Assembly (NCBI GenBank): GCA_965203605.1
Contig: OZ241902.1
Span: 4,340,001 to 4,404,000 of the forward strand
Origin: JAPOUP01 sp965203605
GTDB taxonomy: Bacteria; Pseudomonadota; Alphaproteobacteria; Rhodobacterales; Rhodobacteraceae
Direction: 5' to 3'
DNA length: 64,000 nucleotides
Below are positions 50,227 through 59,601 of this stretch, one piece after another. Below the pieces are notes generated by a model that saw nothing but the letters and a program-made list of their open reading frames with translations, was not told where the DNA came from and did not search any database. How positions within the stretch are numbered: the first letter of the stretch is position 1; every line of letters starts with the position of its first letter. Made by a program: the position numbers and the translations under genes.

Positions 50227-51786
50227 ATGACCCGCCGCCGCCTTCCGATCGGCATCCAGGACTTCCGGAGAATCCGGGAGACCGACAGCTACTACGTCGA
50301 CAAGACCCCGCTCATCAGGGACCTGGTCGAACGGAGCGACCACTGCTTCCTCTCCCGCCCCCGCCGGTTCGGCAAGAGCCTGCTGCTGGACACGCTGAGG
50401 TCGCTGTTCGAGTGCCGCGAGGGGCTGTTCCGGGGCCTGGACATCCACGGCCACTGGGACTGGTCCGCCCCCCGTCCGGTGGTACGGCTGAGCTTTGACG
50501 GAAAGTACAATGAGCCGGGTGAGATCGAGGGGGACGTCATCGAACAGCTGGAGGCGACCGAGCGGCGGCACGGCCTCCCTCCCGCCCCGGCGTCCGACAC
50601 CGGTCCCAGGCGGCTCCGGAGCGTTCTGGACCGCCTTCATCACGCCTCGGGACGTCAGGCGGCGGTCCTCGTGGACGAGTACGACAAGCCGATCCTCGAC
50701 GCGCTGCACGACCCGGAGCTGGCGACGGCCAACCGCGACTACCTGCGCGGGCTCTACGGCATCGTCAAGGGCAGCGCCGAGCACGTCCGCTTCACCTTCG
50801 TCACCGGCGTCAGCATGTTCTCGAAGGTCAGCCTGTTCTCGGGCCTCAACAACCTCGAGGACATCAGCCTCGACCCGCGCTACGCCACCATCTGCGGCTA
50901 CACGGAGGGCGACCTCGACCGGGTGTTCGGGCCGGAGCTCGGCGGGCTGGACCGGGACAGGATCCGGGCCTGGTACAACGGCTACCACTGGCGGGGCGAG
51001 GTGCGGGTCTACAACCCCTACGACGTGCTGCTGCTGCTGCGGAACCGCGAGTTCCGTCCCTGGTGGTTCGAGACCGGGTCGCCGGCGTTCCTGTTCCGGA
51101 CGCTTGTGGAGCGGTCCGTCGGCCCGATGGAGCTGGAGAACCGGATGGCCGACAGGTCGCTCGTCTCGAAATTCGACGTGGACGACATCGGCGTCGAGGC
51201 GCTGCTGTTCCAGACCGGCTACCTGACCATCGCGGAGGAGCGGAAGGAAGGGTTCGACACGCTCTACCGGCTGGACTACCCGAACCTGGAGGTGCGGACC
51301 AGCCTGAACCGGGGCCTGCTGCGGCACCTGGGCAGGGCGGCGGTGGAGGCGGCCGGGCAGGGGCGGGAGCTCTGCGCGCTCCTCGGGGCGAACGACTTCG
51401 CGGGGTTCGCCGACCTGCTCCGGTCGTTCCTGTCGGGGATCCCCTACCAATGGCACGCGACCGGCGATCTCGCGCGCTACGAGGCGTGGTACGCGAGCCT
51501 GCTGCACATGTGCCTCAGCGCCGTCGGCCTGGACGTCCGGGCGGAGGAGGCGTCCAGCCATGGCCGCGCGGACATGGTCGTGCTGACGGGCGGGCAGGTG
51601 TTCGTCATCGAGTTCAAGATGGCGGAGGGGGACGCCGGCACCGCGCTGGACGCGGCGCTCGCCCAGATGCGGGAACGGGGCTACGCGGACAGGTGGCGCA
51701 ACCACGGGGCGCCGGTCCACCTGCTCGGCGTGGCCTGCGGTCGCGAGGCAAGAAACCTCCTGGAGGTCAGGGCCGAGCTGGCCTGA
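50227..51786 (+). CDS. AAA-ATPase_like / PD-(D/E)XK nuclease
   Basis: An intact 519-residue two-domain protein (PF09820 plus PF08011). It opens RRRLPIGIQDFRRIRETDSY. The P-loop-like SRPRRFGKSLLLDTL is near residue 43, and the Walker B-like AAVLVDEYDKPIL is near residue 147. FTFVTGVSMFSKVSLFSGLN follows, then YATICGYTEGDL. The C-terminal nuclease has SSHGRADMVVL (Asp near 446) and VFVIEFKM (Glu/Lys near 461-463). Cellular role of the family is unknown. GGAG at good spacing precedes the ATG. The TGA is followed 66 bases later by a lipoprotein ATG on the same strand. Confidence 0.92.
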   Translation: MTRRRLPIGIQDFRRIRETDSYYVDKTPLIRDLVERSDHCFLSRPRRFGKSLLLDTLRSLFECREGLFRGLDIHGHWDWSAPRPVVRLSFDGKYNEPGEIEGDVIEQLEATERRHGLPPAPASDTGPRRLRSVLDRLHHASGRQAAVLVDEYDKPILDALHDPELATANRDYLRGLYGIVKGSAEHVRFTFVTGVSMFSKVSLFSGLNNLEDISLDPRYATICGYTEGDLDRVFGPELGGLDRDRIRAWYNGYHWRGEVRVYNPYDVLLLLRNREFRPWWFETGSPAFLFRTLVERSVGPMELENRMADRSLVSKFDVDDIGVEALLFQTGYLTIAEERKEGFDTLYRLDYPNLEVRTSLNRGLLRHLGRAAVEAAGQGRELCALLGANDFAGFADLLRSFLSGIPYQWHATGDLARYEAWYASLLHMCLSAVGLDVRAEEASSHGRADMVVLTGGQVFVIEFKMAEGDAGTALDAALAQMRERGYADRWRNHGAPVHLLGVACGREARNLLEVRAELA

Positions 51787-51852
51787 CCGGACGGTGGCAC
51801 CTTGACCGCGGGCCGCCCGGGGAGCCCGGGTTCCGGCGTTTCAACGGCGGTT

Positions 51853-54171
51853 ATGGTCGCCGCCGCGCTGGCCCTCGCGGGCTGCGGCGGGGGCGGGGGC
51901 GGGGGCGCTCCGGCCGGCAATGGCGGTGGTACGCAGATGTCGGCCTACGCCACGGCGGTCGCTGCCATCGCGGCGGCCACGACGGACGCCGCGGTCGACA
52001 AAGCGGTTGCCGATGCAACAGCCAGCGTTTCCGGCGCGGAGCTCGCCAGGCTGCAGACGGAGGCGGCCAAGCGCAAGACGGCGCTGGCGACGGCGGCCAG
52101 GAAGAAGGTGCAGACTGACGCGCTGATGGCTGCGTCCACGAGGCTCGACGCGGCCATCAAGGCCCTTCAGCCGAAGGGCGACGGTTCCACGGTCGAGCAG
52201 TTCACCGCCGCCACCGAGGCCCTCGCGGAACTGGAGAAGGCGATCGCCGACGCCGCGGACCTGACCGCCGCGCAGAAGAAGGTCTATATGGATGCGGTGG
52301 CCTCCGCGAAGGGTCGGGACCTGGAGAAAAGACGCGTCGCCCGCATCGTCAGGGCGATCACGGACACCGAGATCAAGGCGGTCAGGGACGTGGTCGCCAA
52401 CAACGCGGACGACGCCACAGATACGATCGCGAAGGCCAAGGAGAGGATCAATGCGGAGGACATCCCCGACGCCGAGAAGGGCAAGCTCCTCGCGAAGGTT
52501 GGGGAGCAGGAGGACATGCTGGATAACCAGACTCGCATCGCCGGCATCGTCGAGGCGATCACGGACGGCGAGATCGCGGCGGTCGGGACAGCGATCGAGT
52601 TGATCGACGGCCTTTCCGAGGAAAGCACCGTGACCGACGCCGAGGCCGCGGTCGACGCGGCCAAGGCGGCGATCGAGGCAGCGGACATCCCCGACCTCAA
52701 CAAGGAGGTGCTCCGCGCGAGGCTCACCGTGCGGGAGGATGCCCTGGCCGCCGCCAGGACGGCGCGCATGGATGCGCACAAGATGGGCAGGGCGCTGTAC
52801 GCGGCGATGGGTCCGTCCGACGACACCACGGCCCCGGTGAACGCGCTGAACAACCTCGCGACCGTCCCGTACTACATCACCAGCATCACCGACAGCCAGC
52901 ACGACGCCCCGGCGGAGGCGACCGGCCAGAGGGGCGAGCGGGGGGACTTCCGCATCGACCCGGCGGCGGGCGCGGGGAGCATCGCGACCGCGAACACCCA
53001 CACCGCCGTGTACTTCAGGCACGGCATGCCGGGCAGGCCCGGGCACGACACGGCCATGGACAAGGTCGGCCGGTGGGGCGTCACGCACTACGAGAGGACC
53101 ACCGGCTCCGGCAGCATGAAGGTCACCGACAGGGTCAGGGTGTACAACGACCGGCAGGGCGGCCCGCTGGAGCGCTGGGGTGTCGTCCCGATGGATGCCG
53201 CGAAGTTCTTCAAGGACGACACCGACTGGATCAACAAGGGGACCTACACCCCGGCGGACCGCAAGCTGTCCCTGGGCACCGGGGTCGACCGGGCGATCGC
53301 ATCCCCCAAGTTCGACACGTGGACCGTCGGGATAGGGTCCGTGACCGCCCCGAAGCCGGCCGACGGGGGCGCGGAGATCAAGGTCTCCGGCACCTACTAC
53401 GGCGCGAAGGGCACCTACTTCTGCCCCGTCTCCGGCACCTGCACGGTCGGGACCGGGGTCGGAGGCGGCGGGTTCGGCGGCTACTTCCTGAGCGCCGACT
53501 GGTACTTCGTCCACGAAACGGGCGCGAAGGTGCTGGAAAGGGACCTCTCCTACATGTACTTCGGCTGGTGGGTGCGGAACGACGCCGACGGCATGCCGGC
53601 GGCGGTCAGCGCCTTCTACCAGGCCGTCGGCGGGGGCGTCGAGCTGGCCACGGACGGCAAGAGCCTGAACGTCAACCGGGGCAGGGCGGCGACCTACGAG
53701 GGCCCCGCGATCGGCTGGTACGCCATCAACGACCCGCTCAACGAAAAGGGCGACGGCGGCGAGTTCACGGCGACGGCCAAGCTGAAGGCCCAGTTCGGGA
53801 CCGCCAACCTGAACGCCGACACGGGCCTGACCGGCACGATCGACCGGTTCAGGCTGAAGGGCGGGTCCGGGGATCCGGGCTGGTCCGTGACGCTGAACAA
53901 GGCGGCCTGGACCACCGACCCCAGCTTGGCCACCGATGCGCAGAAGGGCCACATCGTCAACACGGAAAAGACGGTCTGGTCGATCAACGGCGTCAAGGCG
54001 GCGCCGGCCGGGAGCTGGGTGGCCAACCTGTATGACGACAAGCCCGGCACCGTCGAGAATGGCGGCGACGGCAGCAACCACCCGACCGCGATCATGGGCA
54101 AGTGGCAGGCCGGGCACGGCGGCACCCACCGGATGGTGGGCGCCTTCGGCACGGAGCTCCAGGCGCCGTAG
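51853..54171 (+). CDS. Large surface lipoprotein with helical repeats and TbpB-like barrel
   Basis: An intact 772-residue protein. Signal and lipobox (VAAALALAGC) and a Gly-rich linker are followed by an Ala-rich helical region. Two tandem units of about 78 residues follow, each built as RI(A/V).IV.AITD.EI...A.......A...I.A.DIPD..K..L. (near residues 160-320). The C-terminal about 440 residues are beta-rich, with two Cys in YFCPVSGTCTVG (a likely disulfide), FGWWVRNDADGMPAAVSAFY, GEFTATAKLKAQFG, and the TbpB-type end MGKWQAGHGGTHRMVGAFG. A TTG at 51802 in frame is an alternative start. A terminator lies at 54222. Ligand unknown. Confidence 0.82.
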   Translation: MVAAALALAGCGGGGGGGAPAGNGGGTQMSAYATAVAAIAAATTDAAVDKAVADATASVSGAELARLQTEAAKRKTALATAARKKVQTDALMAASTRLDAAIKALQPKGDGSTVEQFTAATEALAELEKAIADAADLTAAQKKVYMDAVASAKGRDLEKRRVARIVRAITDTEIKAVRDVVANNADDATDTIAKAKERINAEDIPDAEKGKLLAKVGEQEDMLDNQTRIAGIVEAITDGEIAAVGTAIELIDGLSEESTVTDAEAAVDAAKAAIEAADIPDLNKEVLRARLTVREDALAAARTARMDAHKMGRALYAAMGPSDDTTAPVNALNNLATVPYYITSITDSQHDAPAEATGQRGERGDFRIDPAAGAGSIATANTHTAVYFRHGMPGRPGHDTAMDKVGRWGVTHYERTTGSGSMKVTDRVRVYNDRQGGPLERWGVVPMDAAKFFKDDTDWINKGTYTPADRKLSLGTGVDRAIASPKFDTWTVGIGSVTAPKPADGGAEIKVSGTYYGAKGTYFCPVSGTCTVGTGVGGGGFGGYFLSADWYFVHETGAKVLERDLSYMYFGWWVRNDADGMPAAVSAFYQAVGGGVELATDGKSLNVNRGRAATYEGPAIGWYAINDPLNEKGDGGEFTATAKLKAQFGTANLNADTGLTGTIDRFRLKGGSGDPGWSVTLNKAAWTTDPSLATDAQKGHIVNTEKTVWSINGVKAAPAGSWVANLYDDKPGTVENGGDGSNHPTAIMGKWQAGHGGTHRMVGAFGTELQAP

Positions 54172-54221
54172 CGGCGGACGTGACCGGCCGTCCCCGGACG
54201 GCCGGACGCGGGTGACGCAAG

Positions 54222-54248
54222 GCCCCCGGCGGCCCCGCCGCCGGGGGC
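54222..54248 (+). terminator. Terminator hairpin of the lipoprotein gene
   Basis: GCCCCCGGCGGC and its inverse form a 12-bp stem with a 3-base loop, followed by TTCCCC. It is nearly the same hairpin as at 44536 and 55022. Confidence 0.7.
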
Positions 54249-54327
54249 TTCCCCGTGCCGGGACGGCGGCGGGCAGGGCCCACCGGTCCACCACGGCGGA
54301 CATCCCCGAGGCCGGCAGGGTCCCGCC

Positions 54328-54377
54328 CCCTGCACCAGCGCTCGGTGGAAGACAACGGGCACCACCGGCGCCCCGCG
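54328..54377 (-). pseudogene. cobN internal fragment
   Basis: On the minus strand the frame RGAPVVPVVFHRALVQGAG matches HGAPVVPIVFYRALVQGAG of intact CobN (41938-41986), and the DNA agrees at all but about five of 50 positions. Only this short piece is present. Confidence 0.65.
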
Positions 54378-54639
54378 GGAGGACGCCTTCGGCGACGCCG
54401 GGACGGCGCGCGGACGGACGGCGCGCGGACGGGGCCGGGCGCCGCGTGGCTGCGCGGGCGGACCGGCGGCTCCGTGATCCCGTTCCGCCACATATGGCTG
54501 CAGAGCGGATTCCCCGGGCGGCGCCCGTCCGTGGACAGCCGGGCCGGGAACCGAGAAAGTCCGCGGGAAACGCGGATATGGGCCTGGTTTCCGGCATGGA
54601 TGCCATGTTGCCGCCATTGGGGGTGGACCGGGGGAGGAA

Positions 54640-54860
54640 CCGGACCGAACCGGCATCCCGGACGGAACCCTGGCTGACGTGGACGGACGCCGATGCATCC
54701 CCCCGCGGAGACACCCGGCGCGTCCGACGGCGGAACGGAGCCGGCCGGCCTCGGCCAGGCCCCGGCGGAGGTCGTCCTCCTCCCGTCGGCCGACACCGGA
54801 CTGGCCGCGGTGAGCGAGGCCCGGACGCGGCTGGCCGCGCCGCCCCCATTCCGCCACACT
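54640..54860 (+). pseudogene. cobN 5'-end fragment with upstream sequence
   Basis: The frame from the ATG at 54693 reads MHPPAETPGASDGGTEPAGL, then TGLAAVSEARTRLAAPPP, matching the first 53 residues of intact CobN. DNA similarity begins about 50 bases before the ATG, so upstream sequence was copied too. It ends at about 54850, where unrelated sequence begins. Confidence 0.7.
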
Positions 54861-54876
54861 CCGGCCTATGGGAACG

Positions 54877-54969
54877 CCCCGGGCACCCGCCGGAACCGGT
54901 GACGGGACCCTGGCGGAACCGAAAGGCTTGCCGCGGCCGCCCGAACCGCAATAATTGTGCAGGAGGCTC
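54877..54969 (+). repeat. 93-bp repeat, copy 2
   Basis: Nearly identical to 3136-3228 (about three differences). Here it follows the cobN fragment and lies between two lipoprotein genes. Confidence 0.7.
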
Positions 54970-55021
54970 AGGTATGAAATGTCGTAAGGGTCCGCTCTCC
55001 CCGGCGTCCAGGCAGGGGGAA

Positions 55022-55048
55022 GCCCCCGGCGGCGGGGCCGCCGGGGGC
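55022..55048 (-). terminator. Terminator hairpin of the minus-strand lipoprotein gene
   Basis: GCCCCCGGCGGC and its inverse form a 12-bp stem with a 3-base loop, 52 bases after the stop of the lipoprotein at 55100. Confidence 0.65.
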
Positions 55049-55099
55049 TTTCGCGTCCCGCGCGTCCGGCCGTCCGGGGACGGCCGGACACGTCCGCCC

Positions 55100-57808
55100 C
55101 TACTCCGCCGCCGGAGCCTGGAGCCTCGCGCCGAAGGCGCCGACCATCCGGTGGGTGCCGCCGCGCTCGGCCTGCCACTTGCCCATGACCGAGGTCGGGT
55201 GGTTGCTTCCGTCGCCGCCATCCGCGACGGTCCCGGTCGCCTCGTCGTACATCGTGGCCACCCAGCTGCCGGCCGGGGCCGCCTTGACGCCGCCGACCGT
55301 CCAGACCGTCCTGGCCCTGTTGTCGGTGTGGCCCTTCGGCGAACCAGATGTGTAGCCGGGGCTTCCGCCTCCGGTGCCGGTGACCCAGTCCGACCTGTCC
55401 AGCGACACGCTCCAGTCGCCCGCCGGATCCCGCCAGTCGCCCGCCCCAATGCCGGACCGGCTCCTCAGCCGGAACCCGTCGATCATGCCGGACATGCCCG
55501 ACTGGGGGTTCAGGGCTTTGGTGTTGAACTCGGCCCTGAGCGTGGCCGTCGCCGTGAACTCGCCGCCGTCGCCCCTGCCGTTGTCCGGGTCGTGGATGGC
55601 GTACTGGCCGACCGCGGGACCCTTGTAGGTCGCCGAGCCGGCAAGGCTGGGGCCGTCCGTGGCGACCTCGATGCCGCCGCCCCTGACATCGTAGAAGGCG
55701 CTGGCCGCCGCGGGCATGCCGTCGTCGTCGTCCCGCGCCCACCAGCCGAAGTACATGTAGTCCGGGTCCCACAGCAGCGCCTTCGTGCCCTCGTCGTGGA
55801 CGAACTTCCAGTTGGCGCCCAGGCTGTAGCCGCCGTACGGGCCGCCGCCCACCGCCCTCCCGACGGTGCAGGCGCTTGCGCAGACGTAGTGGCCCTTCGC
55901 GCCCATGTAGGTGCCCGGGACCATGGTCACTGACGGATCACTGGGCGAGGCCCCGTCCGCCGGCGTGAGGGTGAAGCTTCCGACCGCTCCCCCCGACCTT
56001 CTGTCGAACACGGGGGAGACGATCATGATGTCGATTATGTTGGTGCCCAGGGACACCTCGCGCTTCGCCTTGTCGTAGGTCCCGAGGCCGCGCCAACCCT
56101 TGGGGTTTGCCGCAAAGTACGCCGCGGCATCCCACTCGAGAGCGTGGCCCCTGAATGCATCCGGGCCTCCCACCCGGTCGTTGTACACCCTGACCCGGTC
56201 GGTGACCCTCGCCTCGCCGGAGCCGGTGGCCCTCTCGTAGTGCGTGACGTACCACTCGTTCCCCACATCCATCGCGTGCCTGTCCTTCGCCGCCACCGTC
56301 GACACCGCGGGCTTCACGCCTGTCTTGGGCACCCTCGGCATGGCCGTGCTGCGCGCGCCGTGCCTGAAGAACACGGCGGTGTGGGGGTCCGCGTCCGCGA
56401 AGCTCCCCGCGCCCTCCGCCGGGTCGATGCGGAAGTCCGTCCGCGTGCCCACCTCGGCCTTTACCGTGGAGGTGTCGTTGCCGGAATCGGCGATGCTGGT
56501 GATGTAGTAGGGGACGGTCGCGAGGTTGTACAGCGCGTTCAAGGGGGTGCCGGTGGGAGCGTTGGCCGGGACGGCTTTGGGCGGACCCATCGCCGCGTGC
56601 AGCGCCGCGCCCATCCTGGCCCCCTCCGCGCGCTTCGTCTTGGCGGCGGCGAAGGCGGTCTCCTGCTGGGTGAGGCTCGCGCGGAGCACCGCCTTGTTCG
56701 CGTCGGGGATGTCCGCGGCCGTGATCGCCTTCCTCGCCGCAGCGATGGCGTCGTCGACGTCGGTCACGGTGCGTCCCTCGGAAAGGTTGGTGATCTTCCC
56801 GACCGCCGTCCCGACCGCCGCGATCTCGCCGTCCGTGATCGCCTTGACCACCCCGGCGATGCGTTCCCGCTCCTTCACGTCGTTCAGGCGGGCGAGCTTC
56901 AGCCCGTCGAGCGTACCCTGATGCCCGGCGACCAGGAACCTGAGCCTAGACTTTTCGTCCGCGGGGATGTTCGCGCCGTCGATCTCCGCCGTCGCCTCGT
57001 CGATCGCGGCCTGGGCGGCGGTCACGGTGCCCGCGTCGGACGTGAGGGTGACCTTGCCGACCGCGGTCCCGGCGTCCGCGATCACGGTGTCCTCGATGTT
57101 CTTGACAACATGGTCATGGTAATGGCCCTGCGCCGTCTTGATCGGCCCGCCCTCGGCGTCCGCGCGGTCCGCCTGGGCCTGGTACCGGTCCTTGTCCGTG
57201 TCGGACAGATCCCCGGCGCCCGTGAGCGCGGCCTTCAGTTCCCTGAGGGCGGCCATGGCGGCGTCGAGCTGCGCCTTCGTGGGCGTCGCGCCCGAAAACG
57301 CCGCGAGGGCCATGTCGAGGTCTCCGGAAGCGTCCGAAAGCGCGTTCCTCTGCTCCTGCACGCGCACGGCCTTCTCGGCGGCGGCAAGTTTCGTCCTGTA
57401 CGTCTCCCTGTCGGCGTCGCTCACGTCGGCCGCGGCGTCCAGCGCCGCCTTGAGCCTCGAGTTGGCCGCCTTGGCCGCGGCGATCCTCTCCGCGTCCGAC
57501 AGGTCGGACGTGTCGATCCCTCCGGCGGCTTCCATCAGCGCCTTCCTCTGGGCCGTCACGCGGGCCATCGTCGCCAGCGCCGTCTTGCGCGCGGCGGCGG
57601 CCGTCTCCAGCTTCCTGAGATCCGCGCCGGAAACCCTGGCCACCGCAGCGGCGACGGCACTGTCGACAGCGGCGTCCGTCGTGGCCGCCGCGATGGCCGC
57701 GGCCGCCGTGTCGTAGGCCGACATCTGCGTACCACCACCATTGCCGGCCGGCGCACCGCCGCCCCCGCCTCCGCCGCAGCCCGCGAGGGCCAGCGCTCCG
57801 GCGACCAT
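55100..57808 (-). CDS. Large surface lipoprotein with helical repeats and TbpB-like barrel
   Basis: Intact, 902 residues. The ATG at 57808 is the only usual start, because an in-frame TGA lies 14 codons upstream. The signal VAGALALAGC is very short and uncharged before the lipobox Cys. After the Gly-rich linker come long Ala-rich helices and two repeat units of about 78 residues (DGANIPADEKSRLRFLV in the first; RIAGVVKAITDGEIAAVGTA then ITAADIPDANKAVLRASL in the second). The beta-rich C-terminus has HYVCASACTVG (likely disulfide), FGWWARDDDDGMPAAASAFY, GEFTATATLRAEFN and the end MGKWQAERGGTHRMVGAFGA. It shares its architecture with 51853-54171 and is almost the same protein as 61743-64000. 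Confidence 0.85.
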   Translation of the reverse strand: MVAGALALAGCGGGGGGGAPAGNGGGTQMSAYDTAAAAIAAATTDAAVDSAVAAAVARVSGADLRKLETAAAARKTALATMARVTAQRKALMEAAGGIDTSDLSDAERIAAAKAANSRLKAALDAAADVSDADRETYRTKLAAAEKAVRVQEQRNALSDASGDLDMALAAFSGATPTKAQLDAAMAALRELKAALTGAGDLSDTDKDRYQAQADRADAEGGPIKTAQGHYHDHVVKNIEDTVIADAGTAVGKVTLTSDAGTVTAAQAAIDEATAEIDGANIPADEKSRLRFLVAGHQGTLDGLKLARLNDVKERERIAGVVKAITDGEIAAVGTAVGKITNLSEGRTVTDVDDAIAAARKAITAADIPDANKAVLRASLTQQETAFAAAKTKRAEGARMGAALHAAMGPPKAVPANAPTGTPLNALYNLATVPYYITSIADSGNDTSTVKAEVGTRTDFRIDPAEGAGSFADADPHTAVFFRHGARSTAMPRVPKTGVKPAVSTVAAKDRHAMDVGNEWYVTHYERATGSGEARVTDRVRVYNDRVGGPDAFRGHALEWDAAAYFAANPKGWRGLGTYDKAKREVSLGTNIIDIMIVSPVFDRRSGGAVGSFTLTPADGASPSDPSVTMVPGTYMGAKGHYVCASACTVGRAVGGGPYGGYSLGANWKFVHDEGTKALLWDPDYMYFGWWARDDDDGMPAAASAFYDVRGGGIEVATDGPSLAGSATYKGPAVGQYAIHDPDNGRGDGGEFTATATLRAEFNTKALNPQSGMSGMIDGFRLRSRSGIGAGDWRDPAGDWSVSLDRSDWVTGTGGGSPGYTSGSPKGHTDNRARTVWTVGGVKAAPAGSWVATMYDEATGTVADGGDGSNHPTSVMGKWQAERGGTHRMVGAFGARLQAPAAE

Positions 57809-57957
57809 AACCGCCGTTGAAACGCCGGAATCCAGGCATTCCCGCCGTCAGGAGAACGGAGCGGTCCGCGCCGGAAAGGCGTGGCGCGGGCCACTGTTCC
57901 CTGCTAAGGATGTGCTGACCCCGCAGAGGGGTCGGCAGACCGCGAACGGAGAGACCG

Positions 57958-59523
57958 ATGACCCGCCGCCGCCTTCCGATCGGCATCCAGGACTTCCGGA
58001 GAATCCGGGAAACGGACAGCTACTACGTCGACAAGACCCCGCTCATCAGGGATCTGGTCGAACGGAGCGACCACTGCTTCCTCTCCCGTCCCCGCCGGTT
58101 CGGCAAGAGCCTGCTGCTGGACACGCTGGGGTCGCTGTTCGAGTGCCGCGAGGAGCTGTTCCGGGGCCTAGGCATCCACGGCCACTGGGACTGGTCCGCC
58201 CCCCATCCGGTCGTGCGGCTCAGCTTCGACGGGAAGTACGACGATCCGCAGGATCTTGAACGCAGCATCCTCACGCAGATCGACGTGATCGAGCGCAACG
58301 CGGGCCTCCCCGGCGCTTCCTGCCGCGCCGGGCCCGAACGGCTGTGGGATCTCCTGGATCGTCTCCACCGCGAAACCGGGCGGCGGGTGGCGGTCCTGGT
58401 GGACGAGTACGACAGGCCGATCCTCGACACGCTGCACGACCCGGCGCTGGCGACGGCCAACCGCGACTACCTGCGCGGGTTCTACGGCATCATCAAGGGC
58501 AGCGCCAGGCATGTCCGCTTCACCTTCGTCACCGGCGTGAGCATGTTCTCGAAGGTCAGCCTGTTCTCGGGCCTGAACAACCTCGAGGACATCAGCCTCG
58601 ACCCGCACTACGCCACGATCTGCGGTTACACGGAGGGCGACCTCGACCGGGTCTTCGGGCCGGAGCTCGGCGGGCTGGACCGGGACGAGATCCGGATGTG
58701 GTACAACGGCTACAGCTGGCTCGGCGGGGAGAGGGTCTACAACCCCTACGACGTGCTGCTGCTTCTGCGGAACCGCAGGTTCCGTCCCTGGTGGTTCGAG
58801 ACCAGCTCCCCGACGTTCCTGTTCCGGACGCTTGTGGAGCGGTCGGTCGGCCCGATGGAGCTGGAGAACCGGATGGCCGACATGTCGCTCGTCTCGAAAT
58901 TCGACGTGGACGACATCGGCATTGAGGCGCTGCTGTTCCAGACCGGCTACCTGACCATCGCGGAGGAGCGGAGGGAGGGGTTCAGGACCTACTACCGGCT
59001 GGACTATCCGAACCTCGAGGTGAAGCTCAGCCTGAACGACGGGCTGCTCGCGCATCTGGGCAGGGGAAGGCTGCCCCTGGACGACGGCCGGGACCTCCGC
59101 GCGCTTCTGGAGGCGAACGACTTCGCGGGGTTCGGCGACCGGCTCCGGTCGTACCTTTCGGCGATCCCCTACCAGTGGCACGCCACCGGCGATCTCGCGC
59201 GCTACGAGGCGTGGTACGCCAGCCTGCTGCACATGTGCCTCCGGGCTGTCGGCGTGGACGTCCGGGCGGAGGACGCGTCCAGCCACGGCCGCGCGGACAT
59301 GGCGGTGCTGACGGGCGGGCAGGTGTTCGTGCTGGAGTTCAAGATGGCGGAGGGTGACGGGGACGCGGCCGCGGACGCCGCGCTCGACGAGGCGATCGCC
59401 CAGATGCGGGAACGCGGCTACGCGGACAAGTACCGTAACCGCGGGGAGCCGGTCCACCTGCTCGGCGTGGCCTGCGGACGCGGGGCGCGGAACCTCCTGG
59501 CGGTCAGGGCCGAGCCGGCCTGA
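57958..59523 (+). CDS. AAA-ATPase_like / PD-(D/E)XK nuclease
   Basis: Intact, 521 residues, the close paralogue of 50227-51786. It has the same opening (RRRLPIGIQDFRRIRETDSY), P-loop-like SRPRRFGKSLLLDTL, Walker B-like VAVLVDEYDRPIL, SMFSKVSLFSGLNNLEDISL, and nuclease core SSHGRADMAVL...VFVLEFKM near residues 445-463. The segments around residues 85-130 and 350-390 differ most between the paralogues. It diverges from the lipoprotein at 57808 across 149 bases and would have been followed by a lipoprotein before insertion sequence B arrived. Confidence 0.92.
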   Translation: MTRRRLPIGIQDFRRIRETDSYYVDKTPLIRDLVERSDHCFLSRPRRFGKSLLLDTLGSLFECREELFRGLGIHGHWDWSAPHPVVRLSFDGKYDDPQDLERSILTQIDVIERNAGLPGASCRAGPERLWDLLDRLHRETGRRVAVLVDEYDRPILDTLHDPALATANRDYLRGFYGIIKGSARHVRFTFVTGVSMFSKVSLFSGLNNLEDISLDPHYATICGYTEGDLDRVFGPELGGLDRDEIRMWYNGYSWLGGERVYNPYDVLLLLRNRRFRPWWFETSSPTFLFRTLVERSVGPMELENRMADMSLVSKFDVDDIGIEALLFQTGYLTIAEERREGFRTYYRLDYPNLEVKLSLNDGLLAHLGRGRLPLDDGRDLRALLEANDFAGFGDRLRSYLSAIPYQWHATGDLARYEAWYASLLHMCLRAVGVDVRAEDASSHGRADMAVLTGGQVFVLEFKMAEGDGDAAADAALDEAIAQMRERGYADKYRNRGEPVHLLGVACGRGARNLLAVRAEPA

Positions 59524-59601
59524 CCGGACGGCGGCCCCTGGACCGCGGGCCGGACCGGTGGGTGCCGCTTCCGACAGGTCCCGGCCTCCCGTGCCCGCCT
59601 G

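Noticed and set aside
51841..55449. Very long open frames antisense to the lipoprotein genes
   Set aside because: They are shadows of GC-rich, Ala-rich coding sequence, lack ribosome sites and motifs, and the sense strand is supported by paralogues.
59524..59601. Separate small gene between nuclease and insertion sequence B
   Set aside because: The 78 bases match the nuclease-lipoprotein spacer at 51787-51840 and are not coding.
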